From the NCBI GenBank assembly GCA_002348535.1, contig DEBL01000077.1, forward strand, positions 17,550 to 22,953: 5,404 nt of DNA, read 5' to 3'. The DNA is from Deltaproteobacteria bacterium UBA2957. Its GTDB lineage: Bacteria; Myxococcota_A; UBA796. Below are positions 5,208 through 5,404 of this stretch, one piece after another. A program made the translations under genes and the position numbers. The number at the start of each line of letters is the position of its first letter. The first letter of the stretch is position 1. The notes below the pieces were generated by a model. That model saw only the letters and a list, made by a program, of their open reading frames with translations. It was not told the origin of the DNA and ran no database searches.

Positions 5208-5404
5208 ATGCTGTTCGAGCCATTCAACACACGCCTCACGCTGGATCCCAAGGGTCGCCTGACTCTGCCCATCCAGCTTCGGCACGCATTGAGCGCTCAC
5301 GGCATCAATCGACTCGTCGCCATTGGCAATGACGGGAATCGAGGTGGGTTGTCTCTCTTTACGCTCGAGAAATACCGCGAAAGCATTGAGGCGCGCACTC
5401 ACGA
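5208..5404 (+). CDS. mraZ: Transcriptional regulator MraZ (N-terminal part, truncated by window edge)
   Basis: MraZ is a DNA-binding AbrB/SpoVT-fold protein, usually the first gene of the division and cell-wall (dcw) cluster, where it controls its own promoter. From ATG 5208 the frame is open to the window end (65 codons) and reads MLFEPFNTRLTLDPKGRL, then TLPIQLRHAL. The TLDPKGRLTLP stretch is the hallmark of the first AbrB-like half, and GGLSLFTLEKYRESIEA fits the following strand-helix element. A full MraZ is about 140-150 residues, so roughly the second half is missing. No Shine-Dalgarno is apparent; the bases before the ATG are pyrimidine-rich (5182-5196). The upstream frame is open to a TGA at 5121 but does not look like protein. 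The matching operator repeats upstream support the identity. rsmH (mraW) would be expected next, beyond the edge. Confidence 0.88.
   Translation, partial: MLFEPFNTRLTLDPKGRLTLPIQLRHALSAHGINRLVAIGNDGNRGGLSLFTLEKYRESIEARTH

Noticed and set aside
5006..5332. 108-residue plus-strand frame (and an antisense frame at 5142-5402)
   Set aside because: Both run across the mraZ promoter, leader and coding start in other frames; mraZ at 5208 has clear family motifs.

Overview
The window carries five protein-coding genes and the start of a sixth. Together they suggest a chromosomal segment of a Gram-negative bacterium, probably of the Myxococcota or a related former deltaproteobacterial lineage. The main clue is the left-hand gene: a secreted protein with MopE-type metal-binding repeats (DDDGDGF...DCDD...DNDCDGIIDEG) and a C-terminal Cys / hydrophobic / Arg-rich tail of the MYXO-CTERM kind. 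Base composition looks moderately GC-rich. The lineage is an inference from family knowledge and was not searched.

Layout. Positions 1-1503 (+) hold the 3' part of the surface-protein gene, which continues left of the window. Its TAA abuts, with no spacer, the stop codon of a leftward gene. Positions 4904 down to 1504 (-) hold a compact four-gene run: smpB, a VKOR-DsbA fusion, prmA and rsmE. The gap between smpB and the fusion gene is 31 bp. The next two junctions are 4-nt overlaps (TTGA and GTGA) with non-ATG starts, so the start positions given here are shorter than the longest open frames. Positions 4905-5207 are a divergent intergenic region. At 5208 (+) a truncated mraZ begins, the usual first gene of the division/cell-wall (dcw) cluster, and it runs off the right edge.

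How the genes work together. Three genes of the leftward run serve the ribosome: SmpB in trans-translation rescue, PrmA in L11 methylation and RsmE in 16S rRNA U1498 methylation. The fourth makes a membrane/periplasmic disulfide-forming enzyme, which could oxidise Cys-rich exported proteins such as the one encoded at the left.

The most interesting stretch is the smpB-mraZ intergenic region. In front of mraZ there is a TTGACA / TAATAT promoter followed by three 10-bp direct repeats centred on GTGG, matching the known architecture of MraZ operators. In front of smpB there is a second, inverted set of GTGG boxes that includes an exact 11-bp copy (AAGTGGGCCAA) of one mraZ-side box. This raises the possibility that MraZ also controls the smpB operon. 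An 18-bp perfect GC-rich palindrome lies between the two sets. I see no mobile element, CRISPR array, tRNA or rRNA gene, and no clearly new multi-gene system.
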